From Fagopyrum homotropicum (Eukaryota; Streptophyta; Magnoliopsida; Caryophyllales; Polygonaceae): 64,000 nt of DNA. Under the pieces are notes generated by a model. It was given only the letters and a program-made list of their open reading frames with translations, searched no databases and was not told where the DNA came from. This document shows, in pieces, positions 23,318 to 35,695 of this stretch (its first letter is position 1; the number at the start of each line of letters is the position of its first letter). The DNA lies in assembly GCA_033239125.1 (NCBI GenBank), contig BSWB01000002.1:53293001-53357000 (forward strand), read 5' to 3'. Made by a program: the position numbers and the translations under genes.

Positions 23318-26300
23318 TTCCAAATCTTAGATACAAGATAGAATGGATTATAAGTCAGAAAATATCAATGAAAAGCATTTCCAAACATTTTTGGTGGTGT
23401 GCTCCACTCATAGATCACCCTAAGAGAATGCTTCAAGGCAAATAAAATCAAGACATGATCAAAACATTTTATGAATATAAGAAAGTTGTTCATTTTTACT
23501 TAAAATCATAGAATGCATAATAAATCATATTTATCGAAATTAATCATGTATAATCCAGTTTAAACCACCAAGTCAATCAACAAACTCGAGGTCTCAAGGG
23601 CTTCCAAAAGAGGTCAAGAAACGTGTAAGGGTGGGATGTGTATAGGATAATGTGGTGCTAGAATCCGGGAAAAGGATCTTTTCTTCACTTTCTTTAAATC
23701 GCAACATCTTCCACCAATAAGCTTTGCTTATTTTACTTTACTTTTTGGGATGCATGGATAGAGGTGCACAATAATCGACGCCTAAGAGATCAGCAATCAT
23801 TAATTTCTCGAGATGCCTCAACCCCTTTGTAACGCCCAAATTATTGGCGCGTTTTGGTTATTTATTTCTCCGACTTCTATTGATTTTTTTTATTAGATTA
23901 AATATTTTATTAAAAAGTATTATACGACGTAAAATAGCTTTTCCAAGTATATTTATATTTTTGGTTATTTTCGGAAAAAGTCGGGAAAGTTTTCCGACTC
24001 AAAAAAAATCCCGTTCCGAATGCTTGCTTTTAATCGAGTTTACCCTACTCCCTTTTCTTTTTCTTTTTCTTTTTTTCCCCTTCTTGTCTTCTTCTTCTGC
24101 GTGTTTTGCGGATTGGTGAGAGTTGCTGCAGCTTTCCCGCCAGGGCTAGGGCAGCCGACCCTTCGCCCTCCTCGCCTGCAGGCCTAGCGACCCCTCGACC
24201 TCCCTCCTGTTGATGATGACCCTAGCAGCCAACCCCCTCTCACCTTCCCCTACACTTTACCCATCCATCTCTCTGCAATCTCCCTCTCTGTAATCTCTCC
24301 CTCATCTCACACGCTGCCTCAATGTCTCCCTCGCACCTTCTCCCTCTCACTTTGCAATCGAGCCCACACCAACGGAGAAGAGCCTTTCTCCTTGCAGCAA
24401 GATCGACATGCGAAGACACCACCGGAGGCGAGCCTTCGACACCTTTCCTGCAACCACCTCTGGCAGCAGCACTCTCCCTAATTCTACACCTGTGAACTGT
24501 TATCCCCAAGCGCCGCCTCGTCCCTAGTCCCCTCCGGCATCTCCAACTCTTCTCCATCTGCTTCGCCTTCCAACTCGCAACCGGAGGGCCGACCCTCTCT
24601 ATGTTGTTGCATCTGTCACCAGGAATCCCTAGCAGTCGCCTCGGTGTTTTGGTTGCCCTGAAGCCCACTCGACACCGGAGAGACCCCTACGCAGCCCATC
24701 CCTGTCGAGCCCAATCAGGAAGCAGGGAAGACGACATTCTCCCTGTCGCCACACCGCCAGGATAGGGTCGCTTTGCCGCCAGAGTCGAAGGAGTCCCTGC
24801 CTCCCTTGTCCGTGCTTCAACGTCAACAGACCGGAGACTCGGAGAGGCCGCCGCCCTGTGCACTCGCCGTCCCGCAACCATTGAAGGGGGGTTGAGAAAC
24901 CCTAATTTTATACATTCAAATCGGGGCCCTCTCTTTCTGGTTAATTACAAAACTGACCCATGTTGTGTATTTGCATACTCTACCCAGATTTTTGGATTGT
25001 ATCTGTTTTGCCCCTGCCGAATTTTATATTGCAGTTTTGACCCACAGTTTTGGAATCTTGCATTCATATCCTTTGCTGGAAAATTACAAATTGTGGCCCT
25101 TATTTACATTTTCAGAATATATCCCAAAGTGTATGGAACTTCATGAGTTGCCCAGAAAATGTTTTTACGAGTTTTAACCTTCGATTATATATACAAGTTT
25201 GATCTTGTATTTATGTATATTCCGTATTGTGTCCTTGTTGGTTTATTTATGGAACTCGGCGCACTATTTAATTACGTATTATGACCCATATTTTTGGAAT
25301 GATATTATTTGTCCCGGAAAGCGTTTTTGCGAGTTTTATCCTTGTTTTAAAAGCGAGACTTTCCTTATATTTTTATACCCTCGTTGGATTAATTTCGAGA
25401 TTATGACTCAAGGGTTTAATTGGAGGTTTTAGCGTTTGCTTTTGAAAATGAGTTTACCTTAGAATAATATATCTTATATATTACGATCAAATTTAGCGTA
25501 TTAGCTAAATTTGTGTAGCTTTCGTTTTAGGTCCGGAAGCGCCCCGATAAAGGCCTAACGAGTCTAAGTTCATCTTCCGTCTTTTGACGTCATGTGAGTA
25601 CCCTCTCTTCCGAGCTTATGACCTTACTCGATTTAGCTATGTTTAGTATTAGTATCATGCTAGGTTGGATCTAGCATAACTTAGAGTGAATGTCAAGTAG
25701 TGGCTTTGAACCTTAGGTGAGTTTTGAGGATTTGATATTGTTTGATGGATTGTTGTTGATTCTAAGCTTGAGGTGGTATTGCGGTCTTGTGAGATTGTTT
25801 ATGGATTTAAGTTGTATGTTGACATTGTGGAGACTAGAACGAGAGGTTCCTAGCCTATGTTGTGATGGTTATGACCTTGTGAGATCGAGAGGACTAGGAG
25901 TTTGTTATCCTAGCATGTTTATGGTTTATGATCTTGCGAGATCATTGGGACTAGAAGTCTAAGGACTTCTAGCATGAGAGAGAGATGTTGATTGTGTGCC
26001 TTATTTTGACCAGGCGTTGAGTGCCTTCCTATGGGAAGTTAAGAGTGGTGGTTAGCGGGATTATCTTTGGGACGAGGTAAGTCTTCGGACTTACTTAGCT
26101 CGTATTCTTTGTATTAGTTTCAATGCGTGTTTGGTGGTGTGTGTTTATTGTTTATGTGTGTGTTTATTACTTATGTTATAACATCTAAACCGGTAATAGG
26201 ACCACCGACTTTATATGTTTATATTTGGCCCAAGTGTATGATAACGGGCGGTGACCGCTTGTCCAGTCCAAAAATGGGACGACTGGGAGGTGCCTTGCGA

Positions 26301-27778
26301 CCAGCCCATCGGGTGATGCTGATCCGCATCAAGTACAAACCCGTATGGTGAAACGGGACAAGGGCGAGATCTTTAAGATTTTCGTGTCACAAAAGAAGTT
26401 GAATTAGAACGGGATATGACCTAATAATAAAAAGATAATAAACCGGATTGTGTGTTTTGGAACATGTTGTGTGTTTATGATGCCTTATGTGTGTGTGTGT
26501 GCCAATACCATGATTCTAATGCCTTGAATGCTAGCTAACGGTTTTATACCGATATTGTTGTAGTTGCCTTGCAGGTTAGGGACGCGGCCGAGAGATCCGG
26601 AAGAGTGGGCAGCCGGGGTCCGTACATTTTAGGATGGGTTTTGGGGGTTGTTTTTATGCATTGTTTAGGGTATTATGTATGTCACGTGTATGGTGGTTAC
26701 CTTTAGCGTTGTATCTCGGCTGAAGTCTTTCGTTGTTTTCTTTTGGGGTTCATATCATTGCATTAAAATGAATTTCGGTTTTGCCTTTATTTGTGTCTTG
26801 TTGTAAGATCCAGTGAGATTGTTGTCAGGCTAAGGGTCGGGACCCATTGTGAGGTCCTAACCCGTAGCGCTCCGAATCCCGCAGATTGGGGGTGTTACAC
26901 CCTTGATGCACATACCATGACCCGTTAGGAATATCGCTCAATCCGACTTTGGCAAGACACAAACACCCGGATATGTGAATGGTGCCGAGTTACTCATCAT
27001 CATGATTGACTTCCACAAACCTATTTGCTTCTTTCTAACACTTTCAGCCAAGATCTCAACTTCACTTTCACTTGCTTTTCTTTACTTGCTTCCAAATTCC
27101 CGGATATGTAAAGGGAGGCAAATATGTATATGAGGGGCTAAGCATGATCAAGAAGAAAAGAAGATAATGAATTGCCTTAATCATCCCAGGAAGAATGTGA
27201 TAGAACTCATCATGGGGTGTCAACCTTCAAATTCAACATAATTTTGATAAAAACAAAGTATTAAGCATGCTAAGACAACAAACAAAGCATTTTGCAACTT
27301 AAACATATCATAAAACCTTTTGAGCATATAAAGATTTCAAAACCAATATGCAAACAGAATCATCATTGAAGTCATATCTAGAGAAGAAGCACAAAAATCA
27401 TTCGAAAACTCTCAGTTAAGAACCTACCTCGGTCGAGGTATACTGGCGTCATCCGAGGTGTCTACCTCGTCCAGTCAAGAACATCCCGGTCGAGGTCATA
27501 AATTTTTTTTTTCAAACCAGTTTTCGACGTTTTTTTTAAACAAAAACCTGTATGCATGCATGTAATGGCAGATAAACACATAAAGTCAAGTAAAGCAGAA
27601 TAAGATCATAAATATCCAATAGAGTCATACAAGCATACACATAATGTCAAATATATATCCAAATACCCCATACTTGGGACACATTGTTCCAATGGGTCAA
27701 ATAAAAGTCTAGGAAAAAGAAAACTCACCGGACCTACCTGAACTGCATAATAAATAAATAAAGAAGATCCATGCAGCT
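23318..27778 (-). other. E3 3' noncoding region, interrupted by E4
   Basis: Outside E4 (23828-26899) this holds the E3 version of the conserved 3' block: about 23748-23827 plus 26900-27020 (TTGGCAAGACACAAACACCC, GTGAATGGTGCCGAGTTACT). E4 inserted in the middle of that block. A cluster of CCTCGGTCGAGG words lies at 27424-27500. No gene is visible. Confidence 0.6.
23828..26899 (+). repeat. E4: 3072-bp Tekay-type solo LTR
   Basis: Ends are TGTAACGCCC and GGGTGTTACA, with inverted TGTAAC/GTTACA termini. A 5-bp target duplication CCCTT lies at 23823-23827 and 26900-26904. No primer site, polypurine tract or pol sequence is inside. The last roughly 120 bases match the LTR ends of E0 and E6, which fixes the plus orientation. 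A GC- and CT-rich stretch at 24120-24890 looks like the transcribed leader of such LTRs; open frames across it lack domains. A solo LTR forms by recombination between the two LTRs of a full element, so a complete Tekay-like element once sat in E3. Confidence 0.82.
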
Positions 27779-29208
27779 CTAATCGTCGTCAGGTAATGGC
27801 GGTGGTGGATGAGGAACGTAGGGGAGCTGGGTCGGATCAATGGGATAACCCATCATCTGCTGGTGCTGGATCTCCATCATACGTCTACTATAGTGCTGAC
27901 TCTCCAGAATCTGATGCGTCCAACCCTCAATGTCTCGGCGCTGGTCCTCAAAACGCTCATGCATGTCAACAGTCAAGGCAGCGTAAGCATCGACCATCTG
28001 ATTAGTGAGGTCATCAATCCTCTGGTGGACCTCGGGATCTATAAACCTGCGACGGGATCTGCGATGAGGTGGTGGTGGTGGTACGTCCTCCTCTTCTATC
28101 GCCTCGTCATCAAGGTCGACAACTAGTATACTAGGACCTCCAGTATCAATACCGGTCTCCATAGCAGCTCCTCCATCATCATACTCCTCTTCATCAGCAG
28201 CAACAACATCTCTACATCCTACATGGAAGGAAACTAAGCAGAAGATCAGTGTTGTCGGTCGAAGACTAAAAACCGGGACGACCATAGAATGCCCTGTGGA
28301 GCCATCGTCTTCCATGGCATAGCGACATATGGTGTGCTAAGACCACGAGGAACGAGAATACGCCTCGTGATCATCTCCTGAAGTCCAAGCGGCTTCGCAG
28401 CCGCAACCAAAGTACACACACTCAGATCTAAACCCATGGCAGTAGCAATATGGGTCACCAAGCCTCCGCAGCAGATATCTCTCTTGGACTTGCCCTTGAT
28501 CCTATGCAAGTCCTCAGCTAACATGCCTCCAAAATCAGGCACTCCCCTTGTAACCATGCAGAACATACTCAATAGCTCCCCCTGTCTGATCTTCTAGGGC
28601 GTCTCAGTACGCACCATAAGTGTCTTGCTGAATATCCTATGAGCTAGACGGAAGGCTAAGTGGGAGATGATGGGCTCTTTGGAGTCTCCAGGTCTCCATC
28701 TATCACTATGCTCCACTACATGGGCTATCTCCCAGAAATCTCGAGCTACGGCTCGGGAAGGAAAATCAGTAACGGTGGAGGTCGGGAAACCAAAAACCTC
28801 CCTAAACTGGTCCATCGGCACAATATAGTTCCGGTTCAGCAACCGGTACTTGATGCTGTTGCGTTCCGAGACGTGAGTGACAGAACTCACAAAATCCATG
28901 GTTGGATCTAAGTAACTCGGCACTCGGATCTCCATGAACTCCTCCAGTCCCATCATGGATATCATCTTCCTCAAGTCTTCCGCCACGTGGAGGCACTCGA
29001 AGGCAGAAACGTCCAAAAACCGCGGGGCAATAAGGGGACTCCCACAAATCCTATCAAAGTCTGCTTGGTGACGCTCATGGATCACCGGTATAGTAGGATG
29101 AGATGCAGAAGAAGGGGAGGAACTATTGGGTCTATCTCTCAAGACCAGTTGGCGATCGGATATACTGCTCATGATTCTGACAGATGAACACCTTGGTTGC
29201 TCTGACAA
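27779..29208 (-). pseudogene. E3 env-position gene (Athila ORF1-type)
   Basis: A coding region between pol and the 3' LTR. The first part (29208 to about 28250) resembles the Athila ORF1 family: FGFPTSTVTDFPSR, ARDFWEIAHV, HLAFRLAHRIFSKTLM, and a GGLVTHIATAMG stretch. A TAG at 28594-28596 interrupts it in frame. The last part (to TAG/TGA at 27779) is in another frame: acidic residues, a proline run, RRSRRR, then a long helix likely to be a coiled coil (IDDLTNQMVDAYAALTVDM) and PHPPPPLPDDD. The gap between frames may be a frameshift or an unspliced intron. The family occupies the envelope position in Athila elements; I see no convincing signal peptide or transmembrane anchor here. Function unknown. 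Confidence 0.7.
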
Positions 29209-29982
29209 TCACCTCGGCCGAGACACAACCGACTGGACCAAGGCAAAAGGTTGTTTGATCGAACTCTATGATTTGCAAGTTATTTCCTCCCAAATCACTA
29301 CCAATTACTTCCTATGGGGTACTTATATCCTTTTCAGCAAGAAACTATGGCAACCAAAGCCAGATCTGTCCTAAATTAGTAAAGGAAAGAGAGTTAGGGT
29401 TTTCGGACAAAATACCCAGATTCTGCGGAATTGGAGCGTTTTTCCCATTGTTTGATGCTTGAAAATCGATCCTCTTCCTTCCTCCGGTGTAATCAAACCA
29501 AATATCACAAGAAACGAGCAAGATTTGAGGAGTTGAGAGATTTAGGCCGCCGCGGTCGAGGTGCTCTGTTGGGAGGGAAAATGGGGAGAGAGAAAAATCG
29601 TCTTGCCTTTTATACCCCTCTCTGATTTTGATTTCACCTCGGTCGAGGTGATCCCGACAGGACCGAGGTGTTTGACAAGATGTCAGACCTAGTCGCCTCG
29701 GTTTCCCCAAGAACATCTCGGTCGAGGCGCTGTGACAACAACCGAGATGTGTCTCAGTCAAACTACGTCTTCTCAATTTCTCGAACTTCTATCCTTCCAG
29801 TGTAGCTCCTGAGTTGTAATCCTTCCTTTGAAAGCACCTGGTTTCTGTCTAGAGGACGCCAAAAAACAAATCAAAGCAAACTATCTAAAATTAAGCTAGA
29901 AAAGGGGAAAAGAAAGCAATACCTTGGGTTGCCTCCCAAGAAGCGCTTGATTTAAGGTCGCTAGCTTGACCGTACATCATCC
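29209..29982 (-). other. E3 pol-env spacer with word cluster and double hairpin
   Basis: It carries many copies of the E3 family word: near 29212, 29548, 29634-29672, 29693 and 29718-29757, including a complete CACCTCGGTCGAGGTG. At 29926-29970 is the post-pol element: hairpin 1 GGTC/GACC around AGCTAG, AAGCGCTT, hairpin 2 CTTGGG-AGGCAA-CCCAAG. The promoter-like role of the words is inference. Confidence 0.6.
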
Positions 29983-30438
29983 CTAAACATGCTGGAAGGT
30001 GTCCTCACCCCATACTTGACCTTCACCATGGGGTGAGATAAAGAAGCCTATCCAACTTTCCAACAAGTGCAAGTGCTCATCGGGGAATGAATCGTCTATG
30101 GGTAGGTTGTCCTTCTTGAGCGAGGAGGGAGGTATCCGGCTGAGGTGATCCGCAACAGAATTTTCGGATTCCTTCTTATCGCAAATCTCTAGGTCAAACT
30201 CTTGAAGCATGAGAATCCAACGAATAAGATGCGGCTTTGCATCCTTCTTAGCGAGCAAGTAACGAATAGTTGCATGGTCAGTGTAAACAATAACTTTCGC
30301 TCCTACTAAGTAAGAGCAAAACTTCTCAAAAGCATATACAATCGTCAAGAGCTCCTTTTCGGTGGAGGCATAGTTCAGTTGAGCTTCATCTAGTGTCTTG
30401 CTAGCAAAGTAAATGGCGTTGGTCCGGCCATCCTTCTT
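29983..30438 (-). pseudogene. E3 RNase H 3' part with integrase deleted
   Basis: The frame continues from the RT block after a TGA at 30439-30441. It reads through VYAFEKFCSYLVGAK, YTDHATIRYL and VADHLSRIPP, then after DEHLHLLE jumps to WIGFFISPHGEGQVWGEDTFQHV and stops. In E1, E2 and E5 some 350-400 codons of HHCC finger and DDE core lie at this place. Thus E3 has lost its integrase by internal deletion and would depend on another element. Confidence 0.82.
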
Positions 30439-32682
30439 TCATCCAAGTACCGCTCCTACGGCCACATCACTAGCATCACACATGATCTCAAAGGGCAAGG
30501 TCCAATCGGGAGGTTGAATGATGGGAGCGGTGATCAACGCTTCCTTTATCATGTAAAAAGCATCAAGGCATTCGTGCGAAAACTTAAAAACAACATCCTT
30601 ATTCAAAAGATTAGTGAGTGGTTTAGAGATTTTTGAGAAATCCTTGATGAACCTCCTATAGAAACCTGCATGCCCGAGAAAACTCCGCACACCATTAACA
30701 GAACAAGGGGAAGGAAGTTTCTCAATAGTCTCGATCTTAGCTCGATCGACCTTAATACCTCGGTTGGAAACGAGGTGTCCTAGAACAATTCCTTCGCTAA
30801 CCATAAAGTGACACTTCTTCCAAATCAGGACAAGATTAGTGTCTTCACAACGTTGTAGTACTAGAGAAAGGTTAGCTAAACAATTATCAAAAGAGGAACC
30901 ATATACCGAAAAGTCATCCATGAATACCTCCATGATCCCCTCAATGTACTCGGAAAAGATAGCCATCATAAAACCCTGGAAGGTAGCAGGTGCGTTACAC
31001 AATCCGAATGGCATCCTCCTATAAGCGAATGTCCCCCATGGACAAGTGAAAGTGGTCTTCTCTTGATCATCCAGATGGATAGGAATCTGAAAGAACCCAC
31101 TATAACCATATAGATAGCAAAAATGAGAGAGTTGAGTTAACCGTTCAAGCATTTGATCGATGAAGGGGAGCAGGAAGTGGTCCTTCCGAGTGGCCATGTT
31201 CAGCTTCTTGTAATCGATGCACATCCTCCAGCCAGGAACGGTCCTAGTTGGAATCAACTCCTTGTTCTTATTCATCACAACGGTCATTCCTCCTTTCTTC
31301 AGAACTACATGGACCAGACTCACCCACTTGCTAGCCGATATGGGAAATATGATATCTGCATCCAACAACTTAAGAATCTCTTTCTTCACAACCTCTTTCA
31401 TGATCGGATTTAACCGTCTTTGAGGTTCCCGTGAAGTCTTATGATCGTCTTCTATTAGTATCTTATGCATGCAAAAAGAAGGCTTAATACCAACAAGATC
31501 ATCAATAGTATAACCTAAAGCTTTTCGATGTTTCCTCGGGACATGGATTAGTTTAGATAATTTAGTTTCAGAAAGAGAAGCACTAACGATAACGGGATAA
31601 GTGGATTCTATACCAAGGAAAGCATACCTCAAGTGACTAGGAAGTTGTTTAAGCTCCACAACTAGGGGTGCTTTCTGAGGGGGATCCGTGCTTCCTCCTT
31701 CCAGTGGAGGAGACTTAGATTGAAGAACTGGACTTTCAGATGTCTCAATTGACATCATCGAGCTTGTGACCTCGGTCGAGGCCCAAGGTGGGTGACCGAG
31801 ATGTTCTTCAGATAAGAACATCTCGCTTGGTCCAGAAAGTGCCTCGGTCGAGGTACTGGAACTGGGACCGAAACCTAAATTTCTTTTCTTCCCCTGAATT
31901 AGTCTCTCAATCTTAGCTCCTGGATCTGCTTCCAATGCTTTTAAGCTCCGTATATCTACATCACAAGAAACATCTATACCTTCCTTCATTAAACTAAAAC
32001 TAAGAACTCTTTCAAGAGGGTCATTAATAAGGATAGAGCTAAGCAATTCTCTTGATTCTTCTTCATCATAGATGTTGAAGATGTCATCTTCCAGCGGCTC
32101 TCCCTCCATTGCAGCAAGCAATGCAAACTCCACTTGATCTCCACCAATGTTGAATTTCAACTTGGCGTTCTTACAATCAACATTGCAACCCGAAGTTGCT
32201 AGAAATGGTCTCCCAAGAATGATAGGAACGGGATAATCTACGGGTATATCAAGTACAACAAAATCTATAGGTAAATAGAAATTACCTAGTTTGATGGGAA
32301 CGTCTTCTAAAATGCCCAAGGGATGGGTAATGGAGTGATCCGCCATGTATAGCCTTATCTTCACCGGCTTGGGCTCTCCAAGTCCGATTCTCTCACATAG
32401 CTCTAGCGGAATGATACTCACACTGGCTCCTAGATCACACAACGCCTCATAAGTTACATCCCCAACTTGAATGGGAATGCAAAATGAACCGGGATCTCTC
32501 AATTTGGGTGGCATCTTCTCCTTCATGATTTGAATGAGCTCCGAGGACTTAGATGTCATCCTTACTTCTCCAAAATCTTCCAGCTTCCTCTTCCTTGAAA
32601 GAATCTCTTTCAGAAACTTCCCATAGGCGGGCATCCCTAGAATGGCATTAAGGAAAGGGATGTTAATGTGTAGTTTATTCAT
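30439..32682 (-). pseudogene. E3 protease and reverse transcriptase
   Basis: A 747-codon open stretch. The protease active site CDLGASVSIIPL is at about residues 82-92 and ILGRPFLAT at 155-163. A linker (about 270-340) rich in Ser and Pro is encoded by DNA with CCTCGGTCGAGG words (31765-31870). RT spans about 345-700: MHKILIEDDH, WRMCIDYKKLN, CYLYGYSGF (522-530), FMDDF (587-591), LGHLVSNRG, HAGFYRRFIKDFS. The first catalytic Asp, in YLDGYSG of E2, is Tyr here, so the enzyme should be inactive. Together with gag upstream and RNase H downstream it forms one frame with only two stops (32803 and 30439). Confidence 0.87.
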
Positions 32683-32802
32683 TAGGTGTAGAAACTTACC
32701 GAAATGCTTGTATAGATGCGCCCTCGCCCTTGACTGAGGGAATGGAAGTGGTGGTTTATAAGCAGGAGGTGGGATATAAACTTCAGATTTATCCTTCGCT
32801 TT

Positions 32803-34343
32803 CTAGGGCTCCACATCGGTTGGAACCTCAACCGAAGTGTTCTTCTGGTCTTGGCTCGACCGAGGTACTAGATCTGTAGTTTTCAGTCCACTTCGTGTCG
32901 TTATTGCCATAATATGTTCCTTAGGGTTGCTCTTTGTCCTTGCTGGGAGCTTCCCTAGATCTCTTGGCGCTTCATTCGCCTTGTTACAGAATTGTTGCTC
33001 TAAGGCTTTTTGTGCTTTCGAAAATGAAGTTATCGATGTCTCCATTGCGTTGAGCTTGATCAGAATTGCCTCCAGCACTGCATCCTTCTTCTCTGGCTGG
33101 GACGAACTCGATCTAGGCTCCTGGCTTCTCAATGGAGTAGAAGAAGAGGAGGGGTTAAAAGCATTATTAGCATGAGAATAAGGGTTACCCAGATTTTGTT
33201 GATTAGATCTCCAATTGTTGTTGTTGGAGTTTCTATTGTTGTTGTAATTGTTGTTCTGCGGCCCTTGATAGGTGTTTCTTCCTTGATATCCTCCATCTTG
33301 CTCCTTCTTCGTTTGAGCTACTAAAAGCTCCTTCAATGCTTTTACCTCATTGCTAAGCGAGGTGAGTTGAGCTCCATTTGATGATGTTTCTTGGAAGCTA
33401 ACTCTCCTTGCTCCATTTTCGGTTCCTTGGTGGGAGTACTTCTCCATATGCAAAGCTTGCTTTTCAATGAATACCCAAGCTTCGTCTATCGGAATATTCA
33501 TGAATGTGCCGGCTGAAAGTAGTTGGAGATTGAATTGAGTCGCTCCATCCAAACCTTTGAAATAGATTTCCAGCAACTCGATCTTTGGAATGCCATGATG
33601 TCGGCAATCCAATAGAATAACCTTGAATCTCTCCCATGACTTGGACAAACTCTCCTTGTCCTTCATAATAAAAGCATTGATCTTTTCCCACATTTCAGCG
33701 ATCTTAGAGGGAGGAAAGAATTTAGTTAGAAACTCCGTCATCATCTCTTCCCAAGAATTGATTTTTCCGGCCGGAAGAGATTGATACCAAGCAAGCGCCT
33801 TGTCTTTCAAAGAGAAATAGAAAGGCCTCTACTTGTAGTTGTTGTTCTCCAGTCTCGAAGGTCTGAAAGTCTCCATCAGAATCTCATAGTTTTGCAAATG
33901 CTGGTGCAGAGACTCGCTCTCTAAACCTCCAAATTGACATTGTCAGATCATGGTAAGAACTTACGGTCGAAGTTAATAATCATGCTCAGCTTGATCACCT
34001 AGGTTGACTCCTGGACGTGTGACTTGCTGATTGGGGTCCATCCTCTGTCCTAGGGTTTGTGGAACTCTAGCAAAAAGAACATCTCGGATAGGCATCTGAG
34101 GTGGATGTATCTCGGTCGGGGCAACATGAACTGGGTCTTGCCTCGGTCGAGATCTGGGATTGGTCGAGGCAGAAACTGAGCCCTTAGAGCGGCCATATCT
34201 GCTTCGATCACTTTTGTTCTTGCGCGAGTCTCGTCTCTTTCGCGCTGTAGTTCTTCTCTATTGAGGCGTAGCTGTTCCAATGTCTCCTTCAATTCGGCTT
34301 CAAGATCCCCATCGTCTTGATTGGCCACCTTAGCTTCTTTCAA
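32803..34343 (-). pseudogene. E3 gag
   Basis: The N-terminal head (KETLEQLRLNREELQRERDE) is a coiled-coil like region as in E2 and E7; its frame is lost near 34.1 kb, in DNA that carries CTCGGTCG words (34080-34170). The main frame then runs from about 33836: LKDKALAWYQSLPAG, FLTKFFPPSKIAE, GLDGATQFNLQLLSAG, an Asn-rich tail (NNNYNNNRNSNNNN) and MAITTRSGL, ending in TAG at 32803-32805. A further stop just upstream of 33810 disrupts the capsid start. No CCHC knuckle is visible. It would assemble the particle if intact. Confidence 0.82.
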
Positions 34344-34518
34344 TCTTCGCTTGTAAGTCTTTTCTGGTTCGGGATCGTAAGGAGCGATTTCCTTTCCAGC
34401 ATGAGTTCTTCACATAAACCTAAGGAAAGATCCTGCGAAAATACTCAAGTCAAGTGGTCAAAAGTAACAAAGGCAACTGCCCTGAAAGACAACCGAAACC
34501 GGCTTGGTCTAGACCAAG

Positions 34519-34536
34519 TCCCCGGCAACGGCGCCA
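34519..34536 (-). promoter_or_regulatory. E3 primer binding site (tRNA-Asp)
   Basis: Plus strand TCCCCGGCAACGGCGCCA, a full match to the tRNA-Asp 3' end, six bases from the LTR start at 34543. Confidence 0.9.
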
Positions 34537-34542
34537 AAAACT

Positions 34543-35695
34543 TGTTCGCTCCAAAAGATGTGTGAAAGCTTTAAAATTTATAACCCAAGAAGTATGCTTG
34601 AACAATATGCGAACCCGCAGTGTACGGATCAATTGTAATAAAAGCAAGAATTCCAGGGGTCGAACACAGGGACTATGGTGAAACAAAGCACAAAATCGAT
34701 TGTCAAATGTTGCAAATAAAAGCAATTAAAGCAATAAAAGATTATGTAAAAGTCAAGTAAGGGAAAATGCGGATTCTAGGGATTAAAGCATCTAGTTGTG
34801 GTTCTGACTCTAGATCTCAAAGGATAACGCGGACAAAGCTGAGGCTTGCAAAGGGAAGGTGTTTCTGAGGTGGAAATAGATTACCAGGTAAGTCTCACTA
34901 CTCACTATCCAAAACCAAAGCTCCTATTACCGGGTAAGTCTCAAGGTACAAAGGAAAGGAACTATAATCCCAAACCAACACACTACCCAAGGGAATAGAA
35001 TCAACCTTTACCGGGTAAGTCTCAGGCTAACTCACAAAGATGGGATGAAGGCACACTCAAACCCCAATAAAGGATAAACCTTTATTACCTACACTCATGA
35101 TCTTGGGTAAACAAACAAAGGAATGACCGGGTAAGTCTCATCCTTGGCTTGCGTTGAACCAGGAAAGGTATAATAAGAATAGGATTTGGCAAACTTAAAT
35201 TCTTAACTTCAGAATAAGGTGCAGGAAAGGTCACCTCGTTCAGTCAGATTCCACCCCGGCCGAGATGTTCAACGACTAAGCGAGGTGTTATAGGGTTAAG
35301 ATAAAGACTCGAGCTTTCAGGGTCCTGCAGAGATTAAATTCATTCTATCATCGTCTTTCCCACAACTTTCAGTCAATCACCCTAGAATCGCATAAGAAAC
35401 TTAGCCAACAATCATCATGATAACAATAATCAAATTAAAGGGAAAGGAATCAATATTTGAACACGAAAACCTTAAGTAAAAGGTCTCAATAACTGAATCA
35501 ATCAATCAATAAACAAGCGTTCCTCAATCACGACTCAGCAAAGACAACAAACCAAAAGAAATCTAAGAAGATCTTACAAACTCCTTCAAAAGCCAACTTT
35601 AACTATGATTCCTTCTTTCCTTGAACTTCAATCCTTCTATACATCCTTCAACTCTTCCTTCAAAACTCCAGGAAATCCCTCAATTGTTGGATGCT
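34543..35695 (-). repeat. E3 5' LTR, truncated
   Basis: It starts TGTTCGCTCC like the 3' copy and matches it for 1153 bases, then ends where the 3' LTR reads ATGCT-CTT-AGCAT. The missing part is U3 with the TATA box and promoter words. Leader-array cores start at 34883, 34929, 35010 and 35126, with the same 46/81/116 spacing as the 3' LTR. Confidence 0.86.

Larger units (their letters stand above)
21519..35695 (-). mobile_element. E3: Athila-lineage element with env-position gene and lost integrase
   Basis: Order on the minus strand: truncated 5' LTR (34543-35695), tRNA-Asp primer site, gag, protease, RT, RNase H, env-position ORF, 3' noncoding DNA with E4 inside, and the 1760-bp 3' LTR (21519-23278). 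It was inserted into the RT of E1 after GTTCA; the matching duplication cannot be checked because the other end is lost. The integrase core is missing: the frame runs from RNase H directly into a short tail. The 5' LTR lacks U3, so the element has no promoter of its own. The family word is CACCTCGGTCGAGGTG, seen in LTR, linker, gag and 3' regions. Confidence 0.86.

Noticed and set aside
24240..24881. GC-rich open frames inside E4, suggestive of a captured gene
   Set aside because: No domain or homology visible, overlapping frames on one strand, and located in the probable LTR leader; GC content alone explains the lack of stops.
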